Source: Clavibacter michiganensis
Lineage (GTDB): Bacteria; Actinomycetota; Actinomycetes; Actinomycetales; Microbacteriaceae
Length of the DNA stretch: 64,000 nt
Direction: 5' to 3'
Assembly (NCBI RefSeq): GCF_016907085.1
Contig: NZ_JAFBBJ010000001.1
Coordinates: 3,224,001 to 3,288,000, forward strand
The notes beneath the pieces are model-generated. The model worked only from the letters and a program-made list of their open reading frames with translations. It ran no database searches and was not told where the DNA came from. The translations under genes and the position numbers were made by a program. Positions 32,844-41,299 of this stretch are shown piece by piece (the first letter of the stretch is position 1; every line of letters begins with the position of its first letter).

Positions 32844-34259
32844 TCAACTGACGTTGCCCGCGTAGTCCGCGTCGCGGGTCTCGCGGCTGATGATCAGCGC
32901 CACCAGCGTGATCGCGGCCATGGCGCTGAGGTACACGCCGACGAGCAGCACGTTCCCGTCGAGCAGCTGCCACAGCGCCACCGCGATGAACGGCGCGACC
33001 GCCGCGCCGAGGATGCTCGCGACGTTGTAGCTGATCGCGGATCCCGTGTAGCGCACGTTCGTCGGGAACAGCTCCGGCAGCACCGCGCCCATGGGGCCGA
33101 ACGTCAGGCCCATGAGGGTGAAGCCGATGATGAGGAGCGCCATCGTGCCGACGAAGCCGCCCGAGAACAGGGGCACGAAGAGCAGGCCGAAGACCAGGAT
33201 CCCGAGGGTCGTCGCGATGAGCATCTTGCGGCGGCCGTACTTCTCCGCGAGCGGTCCCGAGACCATCGTGAAGATGCCGAAGAACACGACGCCCACGATG
33301 AGCATGAGCAGGAAGTCGTTGCGCGCGTAGCCGAGGCCCGCGGCGAACGTGTCCGCGTTGAAGGGCTTGCCGGCGGCGGTCGCGGCGGCCTCTGCGGTGG
33401 CGGCGTCGCGCGCGGTGGTGCCGTAGGTGAGCGTGAACGTGGTCATCAGGTAGAAGAGCGTGTAGGTCGCCAGCATGATGAAGGTGCCGAGGATCAGCGG
33501 GCGCCAGCTCGTGACGAACACGCGCGCGACGGGCAGCTTCGCGACCTCGCCGGAGTCGACGACCTTCTGGAACGCGGGCGTCTCGATGAGCTTGAGGCGC
33601 ACGTAGAGGCCGACGATCACGAGCACGGCGCTCGCGAGGAACGGCACGCGCCAGCCCCACGCCTGGAACTGCTCGGGGGAGAGGCCGAGGCTCAGCGCGA
33701 GGAAGACCCCGTTGGCGACGATGAAGCCGATGGGCGCGCCGAGCTGCGGGAACGTGCCGTAGATCGCGCGCTTGCCGACGGGCGCGTTCTCGGTCGCGAG
33801 GAGGGCGGCGCCGCTCCACTCGCCGCCGAGGCCGAGGCCCTGGCCGAAGCGCATGATCACGAGGAGCGCGGGGGCCGCCACCTCCCAGCCGGGCGTGAGC
33901 GCGGTGGGCAGGCAGCCGATCAGCACGGTCGCGATGCCCATGGTGAGCAGCGACGCGACGAGCGTGCCCTTGCGGCCGACGCGGTCGCCGAAGTGCCCGA
34001 ACAGGATGGATCCGATGGGCCGCGCGATGAACGCGACGCCGAACACCGCGAACGACGCGAGCTGCGCGACGGTCGGGTCGTCGTTCGCGAAGAAGAGCGC
34101 GGGGAAGACGAGCACCGCCGCGGTCGCGTAGACGTAGAAGTCGTAGAACTCGATCGACGTGCCGATGAGGCTCGCGATGATGACGCGCGAGCGCGAGTTG
34201 CCGGCGGGCGGGGTGGCGGTGGACGGGGCGGCGGTGCGGGCCGCGGGGGTCGTGGACAT
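32844..34259 (-). CDS. MFS transporter, MHS type, copy 2
   Basis: This 471-residue protein matches copy 1 along its whole length, including the Ala-rich extra loop (RDAATAEAAATAAGKPFN) and long nearly identical blocks such as GTSIEF-DFYVYATAAVLVFPALFFANDDP. The two arose by tandem duplication and have since diverged, most visibly in the central cytoplasmic loop and the C-terminus. No ribosome binding site is visible at the ATG. Function as for copy 1; a broader or shifted substrate range is plausible. Confidence 0.9.
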   Translation of the reverse strand: MSTTPAARTAAPSTATPPAGNSRSRVIIASLIGTSIEFYDFYVYATAAVLVFPALFFANDDPTVAQLASFAVFGVAFIARPIGSILFGHFGDRVGRKGTLVASLLTMGIATVLIGCLPTALTPGWEVAAPALLVIMRFGQGLGLGGEWSGAALLATENAPVGKRAIYGTFPQLGAPIGFIVANGVFLALSLGLSPEQFQAWGWRVPFLASAVLVIVGLYVRLKLIETPAFQKVVDSGEVAKLPVARVFVTSWRPLILGTFIMLATYTLFYLMTTFTLTYGTTARDAATAEAAATAAGKPFNADTFAAGLGYARNDFLLMLIVGVVFFGIFTMVSGPLAEKYGRRKMLIATTLGILVFGLLFVPLFSGGFVGTMALLIIGFTLMGLTFGPMGAVLPELFPTNVRYTGSAISYNVASILGAAVAPFIAVALWQLLDGNVLLVGVYLSAMAAITLVALIISRETRDADYAGNVS

Positions 34260-34382
34260 GGGAGGAGACGGCTTTCGGCTGGTGCGGCGTGAGCGGCAGG
34301 GGCGCGCGGAGGGGCGGGCGCGCCGGTCGGGCGCGGGCGCCGGGTGCGGCGGAGACGAGGGGCCACTCGTGATGGCGAACCG

Positions 34383-34388
34383 AGTTTA
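34383..34388 (-). promoter_or_regulatory. Possible -10 box of the MHS transporter pair
   Basis: TAAACT on the minus strand lies in a rare AT-richer patch of the divergent gap 34260-34472, about 124 bases before the transporter ATG. The rest of this gap shows G+C-rich low-complexity sequence with no gene. Confidence 0.35.
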
Positions 34389-34418
34389 CGCCCCTGGGGA
34401 GAAGCTGTGCGCGGTCCC

Positions 34419-34424
34419 TAAGCT
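34419..34424 (+). promoter_or_regulatory. -10 box of the small membrane protein gene at 34473
   Basis: TAAGCT lies 48 bases before the ATG. The leader of about 40 bases contains GAGGAG in good position, which supports the ATG at 34473 over the upstream in-frame GTG at 34428. Confidence 0.4.
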
Positions 34425-34472
34425 GGGGTGACCGGCGGATCCCCGCGGCGCCGCCCGACCACGAGGAGCCCC

Positions 34473-34769
34473 ATGGAGCACGAGACCGGCCGCGCGGTCC
34501 TGCCGGGGCTCGCGCAGCTCTGCGGGGTCGGGGCGTTCGCCGCGGTCGCGACCGGGTACTGGTACCTGGCGATCCCGTGCGTGGCCGTCGTCGTGATCTG
34601 CGTGCTGCAGCTGCGCCGGTGGACGCACCAGGAGCTCGAGGAGCGCGCCCGCCTCGCCGAGGAGCCGACCGAGGAGGATCACGCGGAAGCGCTCAGGTGG
34701 GACGAGGACGGCGGCGTCGCCCTCGACCCGCGGCCGTCGGACGAGCCGGGGCCGGACGAGCGGCGCTAG
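34473..34769 (+). CDS. Small membrane protein with acidic tail
   Basis: This protein of 98 residues has two adjacent hydrophobic segments (about 14-45) followed by a long, strongly acidic cytoplasmic tail (LEERARLAEEPTEEDHAEAL and on). The start is chosen for the GAGGAG site. No family recognised. Its TAG stop interlocks with the TAG stop of the opposite gene in the shared CTAG at 34766-34769. Confidence 0.65.
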   Translation: MEHETGRAVLPGLAQLCGVGAFAAVATGYWYLAIPCVAVVVICVLQLRRWTHQELEERARLAEEPTEEDHAEALRWDEDGGVALDPRPSDEPGPDERR

Positions 34770-36559
34770 CCCGCGGTGGCCGTCGCGGGTGCGTCGGCCG
34801 GGCGGGCGTCCGCCGCGGATCCGCGTCCCCGCCGCAGGAGCCCCGTCAGGTCGTGCGCCGACAGCGACACCGCGAGCACCGCGGCCAGCACCAGCGCGAG
34901 CGCGGGGGCGGCGACCGCCCACGGCGCGCGCTCCGCGTAGGCGCTGCCCTCGCTGAGGATCAGGCCCCACTCGGGCGTCGGCCGGGCGCTGCCGAGGCCG
35001 AGGAAGCCGAGCGCCGCGAGCGTGAGGGCGACGCCGGGCAGCCGGAGCATCGCGTTCCGCACCACCGGCCCGACGACCGCGGGCAGCAGGTGCACCAGGA
35101 GGATCCGCGCGCGCCCGACCCCCAGCACCGGCAGGATCCGCACGTGCGGCTGCGCGCGCGCCTCCTGCATGAGCGCCCCGGCGTGCGCGGCCAGCGGCGC
35201 CCAGCCGACGGCCGCCACGGCGATGGCGGCGCCCGCGGTCGACGGGCCCTGGATCGCCGCCACCACGATCCCGGCGAGGATCGGCGGGGCCGCGTTCGCG
35301 ACCTCGATCGGCCCGATCGCCGCGCGCGGCAGGAGCCCGAGCGCGAGCCCGATGACGCAGCAGACGACGACCACGAGGAGCGCGGTGCCGAGCGTCGTGA
35401 CGGCGCCGTGGCCGACCCGGCCGAGGAGGTCGCGGCCGCTCGCGTCGGCGCCGAAGGGGAGCGCCCACGACGGCGGGGCGAGGCGGCCCGCGGTGGTGGC
35501 GAACGGATCCCGCGCGAGCCCCGCCGCGACGATGAGCGCCAGCAGACCCGCGGCGACGGCCGGCACGACGGCGTCGCGCGGCCGGGCCGGGACGCGCGCG
35601 TCGGGCACGGGCAGGGATCCGAGGCGGAGGGCGGGCCCGAGGAGCGCGCGACGGGCGAGGTCGGCGAGCACGCCCGCGGCGACGGCGGCCGCGAGGAGCG
35701 CCAGCACGCCCGCCTGGAGCGCGGGGACGTCCTGGCTGCTGGCCGCGCCGAGGGTCGCGCGGCCGATGCCGGGGATCGCGAACACCTGCTCGACCGCGAC
35801 CGCGCCGCCCGTGAGCCCCACGAGCACGAGCCCGACCTGCCCGAGCACCGACGGCAGCGCGCGGCGCAGCACCGCGAGGGTCGTGCGCGCGGGGTGCAGG
35901 CCCGCCATCGCCCAGGTGGCGACCCAGCGCTCGGCGGACGCCGCGCGGATCGCGTCGGCGAGGAGGCGGCCGACGAGCCCGCCGCCGGGGATCCCGAGGG
36001 CGAGCGCCGGGAGCACCGCGTTCGCCGGCCCGTCCCACCCGGACGGCGGCGCCCAGCGCAGCCACACCGCGACCACCACGAGCAGCGCGGTCGCGAGCAG
36101 GAACTCGGGGAGCGCGGTGAGGGCGGCGGCCAGGGCGCCGGATCCGCGGGCCGGGCGCCCGCGCGTCGCGGCGTGCAGGGCGGGCGCGCAGAGGAGCGCC
36201 GCGACCACCACGGCGACCGCGATCGCGAAGGCCATCAGGGTGAGGGAGACGCCGAGCGCGTCGAGGGTGCCGTGGATGACGGGGCGGCCCGAGATCCACG
36301 ACGTGCCCAGGTCGCCGCGGACGACGCCCGCGAGCCAGTCCGCCGAGACGGCGAGCGGCCCGCGGTCGAGGCCGAGCTGGGCGCGCACCGAGGCGAGCGC
36401 CTCCGGGGTGGCCTCGAGATCGGCGTAGCGCGCGCGGAGGATCGTGTACTCGGGCGAGCGCCCCGAGAGCCAGGGCAGCGCGCCGACGAGCGCCACGAGG
36501 CCGCCGATCGCGACGACGCGGGACGCCCCGACGACGAGCCCGTCGCGCGCGCGGCCCAT
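34766..36559 (-). CDS. Peptide/nickel ABC permease, DppB-DppC fusion
   Basis: This 597-residue membrane protein joins two permeases that are normally separate. The first half (about residues 1-310) is DppB-like: LGLDRGPLAVSADWLAGVVRGDLGTSW, then an EAA loop RWVATWAMAGLHPARTTLAVL. The second half (about 320-597) is DppC-like: PFGADASGRDLLGRV and a second EAA loop QPHVRILPVLGVGRARILLVH. No frameshift or stop is needed to read through, so the fusion looks genuine. The ATG overlaps the binding-protein stop as ATGA. It provides the whole channel for the operon's two ATPases. Confidence 0.9.
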   Translation of the reverse strand: MGRARDGLVVGASRVVAIGGLVALVGALPWLSGRSPEYTILRARYADLEATPEALASVRAQLGLDRGPLAVSADWLAGVVRGDLGTSWISGRPVIHGTLDALGVSLTLMAFAIAVAVVVAALLCAPALHAATRGRPARGSGALAAALTALPEFLLATALLVVVAVWLRWAPPSGWDGPANAVLPALALGIPGGGLVGRLLADAIRAASAERWVATWAMAGLHPARTTLAVLRRALPSVLGQVGLVLVGLTGGAVAVEQVFAIPGIGRATLGAASSQDVPALQAGVLALLAAAVAAGVLADLARRALLGPALRLGSLPVPDARVPARPRDAVVPAVAAGLLALIVAAGLARDPFATTAGRLAPPSWALPFGADASGRDLLGRVGHGAVTTLGTALLVVVVCCVIGLALGLLPRAAIGPIEVANAAPPILAGIVVAAIQGPSTAGAAIAVAAVGWAPLAAHAGALMQEARAQPHVRILPVLGVGRARILLVHLLPAVVGPVVRNAMLRLPGVALTLAALGFLGLGSARPTPEWGLILSEGSAYAERAPWAVAAPALALVLAAVLAVSLSAHDLTGLLRRGRGSAADARPADAPATATAG

Positions 36560-38100
36560 CAGCGCGTGACGCGCGTGTCGGCCGTGATGAGCGCGCGCTC
36601 GCGGGGATCGCGCACGGCGCCCGTCACCCCGGCGGCCTCGCCCTGGATCACGCGCTCGTGCAGGAGCGGCACCGCGGCGTCGTCGGCGAGCACGAGCGAC
36701 TCGACCCGCATGATCGCGGCGCGCCGCTCGGGCCCGGCCGGCAGCACGGACGCGTCGGCGAGGGCCTGGTCGACGGCCGGGTCGCACTCCTGCGAGATGT
36801 TGAACGAGCCCTGGCACGCGAAGTCGCTGTAGAGGTACGCGGCCGGATCCCCGGAGTCGAGCACGGTGGCGCGCGACAGGATGAAGGCGTCGAACTTCCC
36901 GGCCAGCGCGTCGGCCTCGATGTACTGGTACTCGCGCACGTCCTGGGTCACCTGGAAGCCGGCGGCCTCGAGCTGCTGCTCCAGCTGCACGGCGACCTCG
37001 GGGAGCTCGGCCCGGTCGGTGAAGGTGCCGAGCGTGATGGGCACGCCGTCGACCCTCGCGGGCGTCGCGCGGCCCGCGAGCGCGTCACGGTAGGACGCTC
37101 CGTCGCGGAGGTCCGCGGCCCAGGGCAGGGCCGGCCCGAGGAGCCCGGCGGCCGCGTCGGCCCGGCCTTCGTAGACGCCCGAGACGAGCGCGGCCCGGTC
37201 GACCGCGGCCTGGGCGGCGGCGCGCACGGCGGGATCCGCGAACGGCCCCGTCCGCGTGTTCAGGTACAGCGTGTTGGTGCGCGGCATGGCGACCTCGTGC
37301 AGGAGCTGCGGATCCACCTGCGCGGCCTGGCCCACGGGGATCGCCTCGACCACGTCGGCCGTGTCGGTGCGGAGCGCGGCGGCGCGGGCGGTGCCGTCGG
37401 GGACGAAGCGCACGTCGATGCCGGCGGACGCGGCGCGGCCGCCCCAGTAGTCGTCGAACCGGTCGAGCGTGGCGGATGTCGTGCCGTCGACCGCGGTCAG
37501 GCGGAACGGGCCCGTGCCGGTGCCGACGGGCGAGACCGTGCCGTCGGCGCCGTACGCGGAGGCGGCGAGGATCGCGAGCTGCGGGCTTGACATGCGCTGC
37601 GGCACGAGAGGGTCGGGCGTCGCGGTGCGCACGACGACGCGGTCGCCGTCCGCGGTGGCGGTGAGGTCGACGCCGTCGAGGATCCGCGGCTTCGGGCTCG
37701 CGGTCGCGGCGGCGGTGAGCGAGGCGGCGGCCTGCGCGGCCGTGAGCGTCGTGCCGTCGTGGAAGGGCACGTCGGGGCGGATGTCGAAGGCCCACGTCAG
37801 GTCGTCGACGCGGGTCCAGCCGGTGGCGAGCTGCGGCTGGGCGTCGCCGAGGTCGTCGAGGGTCACGAGCGTCTCGGCCGTGCTCCAGCGCGCGAGCTTG
37901 AAGGCGTCGTCGCTGAGCGGCGTGAGGCCGGAGCGCGGCGGCTGCAGCATGGCGAGGCGGATGCGGGCGTCGCCGTCCTGCCCGCCTCCCGTGCTGGATC
38001 CCGGGCTCGCGGCGAAGCACCCGCTGAGGGCGAGCATGGACGCGGCGGCGAGGGCGATCAGGGCGGCGGAGCGGGCGGGGCGGGGGCGTCTAGCGGGCAT
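36559..38100 (-). CDS. ABC substrate-binding lipoprotein, family 5 (peptide/nickel)
   Basis: This 513-residue binding protein has a signal peptide ending in lipobox LSGC, Cys28. Family 5 signatures include WAFDIRPDVPFHDGTTLTA and GTGPFRLTAVDG with FDDYWGG. These proteins bind oligopeptides, nickel or metal-opine chelates. The start ATG 38100 has AGGA nearby and gives the best signal peptide; it overlaps the end of the MFS gene by 11 bases. It is the fourth gene of the operon oppD-oppF-MFS-binding protein-fused permease. Confidence 0.9.
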   Translation of the reverse strand: MPARRPRPARSAALIALAAASMLALSGCFAASPGSSTGGGQDGDARIRLAMLQPPRSGLTPLSDDAFKLARWSTAETLVTLDDLGDAQPQLATGWTRVDDLTWAFDIRPDVPFHDGTTLTAAQAAASLTAAATASPKPRILDGVDLTATADGDRVVVRTATPDPLVPQRMSSPQLAILAASAYGADGTVSPVGTGTGPFRLTAVDGTTSATLDRFDDYWGGRAASAGIDVRFVPDGTARAAALRTDTADVVEAIPVGQAAQVDPQLLHEVAMPRTNTLYLNTRTGPFADPAVRAAAQAAVDRAALVSGVYEGRADAAAGLLGPALPWAADLRDGASYRDALAGRATPARVDGVPITLGTFTDRAELPEVAVQLEQQLEAAGFQVTQDVREYQYIEADALAGKFDAFILSRATVLDSGDPAAYLYSDFACQGSFNISQECDPAVDQALADASVLPAGPERRAAIMRVESLVLADDAAVPLLHERVIQGEAAGVTGAVRDPRERALITADTRVTR

Positions 38101-39469
38101 GGGGTCCTGTCTCGGGGATGCGCGGGGCATCGACGGCGATGCGCGGGGCATCGGGGGTGGTGGTCGGGGGAGCGCTCGGCCGGGCCGGACAGGCCGCATG
38201 CGCAGGGACGGGAAGCAGCCGGGGCAGGCCGACGGCGGCGGCGACGGGGAGCGCGGCGAGGATCCCCCAGGCGACCGCGGGCGCGGAGTCGAGCAGGGAT
38301 CCCACCACGCCGCCGGCCACGAGCACGGCGATCCCGCCGCAGCTGGCGAGGAGGCCGTAGAACGACGCGGTCGGGCGGCTGGCGGCGAAGGACGGGACGA
38401 GCTCCATGGTCACGGGACCCGCGGTCATGTGGCCGAGCGTGAGGCAGGCGACGAGGATCGCGGCCGGCACGAGCTCGGCGCCCGCGGGCGGCGGCACGAC
38501 GGACGCCAGCGCGAGCGCCGCGAAGCCCGTCGCGGTGGTGCCGAAGCCGCACGCCAGCGCGCGGCCGGGGCCGAGCCGCTTCGCGAGGAGCGCGACGGGC
38601 CACTGCAGCGCGATGGTGAGGAGCGAGACGGCGAGGAACGCGGATCCGACCGCCGCGGTCCCGGCGCCGGTCCGCGCGAGCTCGAGCGGCAGCCCGAGGT
38701 AGAGCTGGTTGTAGGCCACGAGGTCGACGGCGAACAGGGCCGAGAAGGCGAGGAAGCGGCGGTCGCGGACGGCGGCCCAGCGGTCGGCGGGGGCGGTGGC
38801 AGGCCGGGCGACGGCACCGGCGGCGGGCGCGGATCCCGCGGGCGATGCCGCGGGGGTCCGCCCCGCGTCGGCCGGGATCACGCACCAGAGCGCGACGCCC
38901 ACGGCCGCGAACAGCGCGGCGCCCACGAGCACGGTCGCGGAGAAGCCGAGCCCGAGCAGCGCCGCCCCGGCGAGCGGGCCCACCGCCGCGCCGACCTCGC
39001 CCACCAGCACGAGCGCCGCGAACAGCGACGGCCGGCCGGGTCGCCGGGTCGCGCGCGCCCGCACGTCGGCGGCCGCGACGAGGCTCTGCAGCGCGGGGCT
39101 GAACAGCGCGCCGCCGAGCCCCGTGAGGATCGCGCCGACGAGGAAGCCGACCAGGTCGGCGGCCAGCGCGAGCCCCAGGTAGCCGGACACGCGCACGACG
39201 CAGCCCGCGGCGATGAGGGTGCGCGGGCCGAAGCGGTCGGCGAGCATCCCGCCGAGGAGGAACAGGCCCTGCTGGCTGAAGGTGCGGGCGCCGAGCACCA
39301 GGCCGATCGCGAGGGCGCCGAGCCCGAGGTCGTCGCGCATCACGACGGCGAGGAACGGGACGACCGCGTAGAAGCCGAGGTTGAACACGAGCTGGCTGGA
39401 GAGGAGGACGGCGGCGTGGGGCGCGGCGGTGCCCGGGCCCGCGGGTCCGGTCGGGTGGGGCGCGGTCAT
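38090..39469 (-). CDS. MFS exporter (DHA1-like) inside the ABC operon
   Basis: This 459-residue twelve-helix protein has the loop LGGMLADRFGPRTLIAAG after helix two and a long central cytoplasmic loop. Its ATG overlaps the stop of the ATPase gene, and its end overlaps the binding-protein start, so it is firmly embedded in the operon. An MFS exporter within a family 5 ABC import operon recalls the Cnt (staphylopine) systems, where it secretes the metallophore that the ABC part re-imports. That parallel is inference; it may equally export a toxic by-product of the imported compound. Confidence 0.85.
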   Translation of the reverse strand: MTAPHPTGPAGPGTAAPHAAVLLSSQLVFNLGFYAVVPFLAVVMRDDLGLGALAIGLVLGARTFSQQGLFLLGGMLADRFGPRTLIAAGCVVRVSGYLGLALAADLVGFLVGAILTGLGGALFSPALQSLVAAADVRARATRRPGRPSLFAALVLVGEVGAAVGPLAGAALLGLGFSATVLVGAALFAAVGVALWCVIPADAGRTPAASPAGSAPAAGAVARPATAPADRWAAVRDRRFLAFSALFAVDLVAYNQLYLGLPLELARTGAGTAAVGSAFLAVSLLTIALQWPVALLAKRLGPGRALACGFGTTATGFAALALASVVPPPAGAELVPAAILVACLTLGHMTAGPVTMELVPSFAASRPTASFYGLLASCGGIAVLVAGGVVGSLLDSAPAVAWGILAALPVAAAVGLPRLLPVPAHAACPARPSAPPTTTPDAPRIAVDAPRIPETGPHAR

Positions 39470-40335
39470 GCGGTGAGCGCTCCCGGCAGCCGCGGCACGG
39501 CGTCGGCGAGCTCGCGCGTCGCCGGGTGCGCGGGATCGGCGAGCAGGCGCCCGGTCGGCCCCTCCTCCACGATCCGCCCGCCCGCGAGCACGACGCTCCG
39601 CCCGCACAGCCGCGCGACGGCGTCGAGGTCGTGCGACACGAGCACGAGCCCGAGTCCCCGCTCGCGCACGAGGCCGCCGAGCAGCTCGATGATCCGGTCG
39701 CGCAGCGGCAGGTCCACCCCGCTCACGGGCTCGTCCGCGAGGAGGATCCCGGGCGACGTCGCGATGGCCCGCGCGAGCGCCACGCGCTGCGCCTGCCCGC
39801 CGGAGAGCTCGCGGGGCCGGCGGTCGGCGAGCGATGCGGCGAGGCCCACGTCGTCGAGGGCGCGCGCGACGATCGCGGCGTGGTCGCCCGGCACGTCGAG
39901 GCGGCGGAGCGGCTCGCGGATCAGCTGCCGCACGGTCATGCGCGGCTCGAGGCTCGCGCCCGGATCCTGCGGCACCATCTGCACGTGCCGCCGGTACCAG
40001 CGGAGGGCGGACGCGCGGCCGGGCGCGACGGCGCGGTCGCCGAGCGCCACGCGGCCCGCGGTCGGTGCCTCGAGCGCGAGCAGCACGCGCAGGAGCGTCG
40101 ACTTCCCGGATCCGGAGCGGCCCACGATCCCGACCGTCTCGCCCGGTGCGACGCGGAACGACACGTCGTCGAGGGCGGGTGCGGGGGCGGACGCGGGGCC
40201 GGGGGCGCCGGGCGCGCGGGCGGTCCGGGCGGCGCGGCGCGCGGCGGGGTCGCGGCGCGGCGGGTAGCGATGCGTGATGCCGGCCGCGACGAGGGCGTCG
40301 GGCGACGCGTCGGCCAGGCGGAGCGCGTCCGTCAT
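39466..40335 (-). CDS. Peptide/nickel ABC ATPase, OppF/DppF-like
   Basis: This 289-residue ATPase has Walker A GRSGSGKST near residue 75, the family-typical RRHVQMVPQDPGASLEPRMTV Q-loop region, signature ELSGGQAQRVALARA, Walker B ILLADEPVSGVD and switch His in LVSHDL. An Ala/Pro/Arg-rich stretch (about residues 25-50) is inserted near the N-terminus. It starts with ATGA overlap at the oppD-like stop. It pairs with the other ATPase to drive the fused permease. Confidence 0.9.
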   Translation of the reverse strand: MTDALRLADASPDALVAAGITHRYPPRRDPAARRAARTARAPGAPGPASAPAPALDDVSFRVAPGETVGIVGRSGSGKSTLLRVLLALEAPTAGRVALGDRAVAPGRASALRWYRRHVQMVPQDPGASLEPRMTVRQLIREPLRRLDVPGDHAAIVARALDDVGLAASLADRRPRELSGGQAQRVALARAIATSPGILLADEPVSGVDLPLRDRIIELLGGLVRERGLGLVLVSHDLDAVARLCGRSVVLAGGRIVEEGPTGRLLADPAHPATRELADAVPRLPGALTA

Positions 40336-41198
40336 CGGGCCGCCACCGCGCCGAGCGGGGCGGCGGCGGCCCCGGCCGCCGACGTCAGGACCGCATCCGC
40401 GGATCCGCCGCCCGCCCGCCGGGATGCCGCCGTCACGAGCGCCCGGCTGTACGCGTGCCGCGGTCGCCGCACGAGCTCGCGCATCGCCCCGGCCTCGACC
40501 ACGCGGCCGGCCTCGAGCACCACGACCCGGTCGCACAGCGCCGCGGCCACCGCGAGGTCGTGCGTGATGAAGAGGAGCGCCTGCCCGGTCGCGTCGAGGC
40601 GGCGGCGGATCACGTCGACCACGCGCGCCTGCGTCACGACGTCCAGCGCGGTCGTCGGCTCGTCCGCCAGCAGCAGGTCGGCGCGGCAGAGGAGCGCGAG
40701 CGCGAGGCAGACGCGCTGGCGCTGGCCGCCCGACAGCTCGGCGGCGAAGGCGGGGAGCGTGCCGTCGGGATCCTCGATGCCCACGTCGGCGAGCAGCGCC
40801 CGCACCTCGCGCCGCGCGTCGCCGCGGGTGAGGAGCCCGCCGTCGGCGGCGGATCCCCGGGCCCGGCTCGCGCGCAGCGCCGCCACGAGCTGCGCGCCCA
40901 CCGTGACGAGCGGGTTCAGCGCGGCGAGCGAGTCCTGCTGCACGGCGGCGACGCGGCCGAGGCGCTGGCGCGGCGCGGCCGGGGCCACCGCGCGGCCGCC
41001 GAGCTCGACGACGCCGCCCACCCGGGATCCGTCCGGCAGCGTCCCGAGCACGGCCTGCGCGGTGAGCGACTTGCCGGATCCGGACGCGCCCACGAGCGCC
41101 ACGCGCTCGCCGGCGCCGACGCGGAGGTCGAGGTCGTGCACGAGCGGCGTGCGGTCGATCGCGATCGAGAGGGAGCGGACGTCGAGGGCGGGATGCAC
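40332..41198 (-). CDS. Peptide/nickel ABC ATPase, OppD/DppD-like
   Basis: This 288-residue ATPase, the first gene of the operon, has Walker A GASGSGKSL near residue 37, the AVQQDSLAALNPLVTVG stretch typical of OppD, signature ELSGGQRQRVCLALAL, Walker B LLLADEPTTALD and switch His in ITHDL. It is shorter than classic OppD and lacks most of the C-terminal oligopeptide extension with its iron-sulfur cysteines. An AT-rich promoter with an inverted repeat lies upstream. Confidence 0.9.
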   Translation of the reverse strand: MHPALDVRSLSIAIDRTPLVHDLDLRVGAGERVALVGASGSGKSLTAQAVLGTLPDGSRVGGVVELGGRAVAPAAPRQRLGRVAAVQQDSLAALNPLVTVGAQLVAALRASRARGSAADGGLLTRGDARREVRALLADVGIEDPDGTLPAFAAELSGGQRQRVCLALALLCRADLLLADEPTTALDVVTQARVVDVIRRRLDATGQALLFITHDLAVAAALCDRVVVLEAGRVVEAGAMRELVRRPRHAYSRALVTAASRRAGGGSADAVLTSAAGAAAAPLGAVAAR

Positions 41199-41252
41199 CG
41201 GGCCCCCGTCCGTCCGCGCCGGGTGCCGGACGGTCCGGCGGCGCTCCCGACG

Positions 41253-41280
41253 ACCTTACTGATACCCGTTCTCGATATCA
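41253..41280 (-). promoter_or_regulatory. Promoter and candidate metal-type operator of the ABC/MFS operon
   Basis: On the minus strand a -10-like TAAGGT (41258-41253) lies about 55 bases before the oppD-like start. Directly upstream, where a repressor would block polymerase, is an inverted repeat with arms TGATA (41260-41264) and TATCA (41276-41280). The inner part GTTCTCGA is loosely like actinobacterial Zur boxes (TGAAAATNATTTTCA type), matching about nine of fifteen positions. This is the most AT-rich stretch in the neighbourhood. Which regulator binds is unknown. Confidence 0.4.
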
Positions 41281-41299
41281 AAACCGAACGGGCGGCGGG

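Noticed and set aside
32819..32847. TTGACA (minus strand, 32847-32842) as a -35 box for MHS transporter copy 1
   Set aside because: No acceptable -10 box lies 16-19 bases downstream, and the hexamer overlaps the stop codon of the upstream gene, so chance or co-transcription is more likely.
36559..38100. Nickel import as the firm role of the family 5 binding protein
   Set aside because: Family 5 proteins bind many ligands and no nickel enzyme or NikR site is nearby, so the call is left at peptide/nickel/metallophore.
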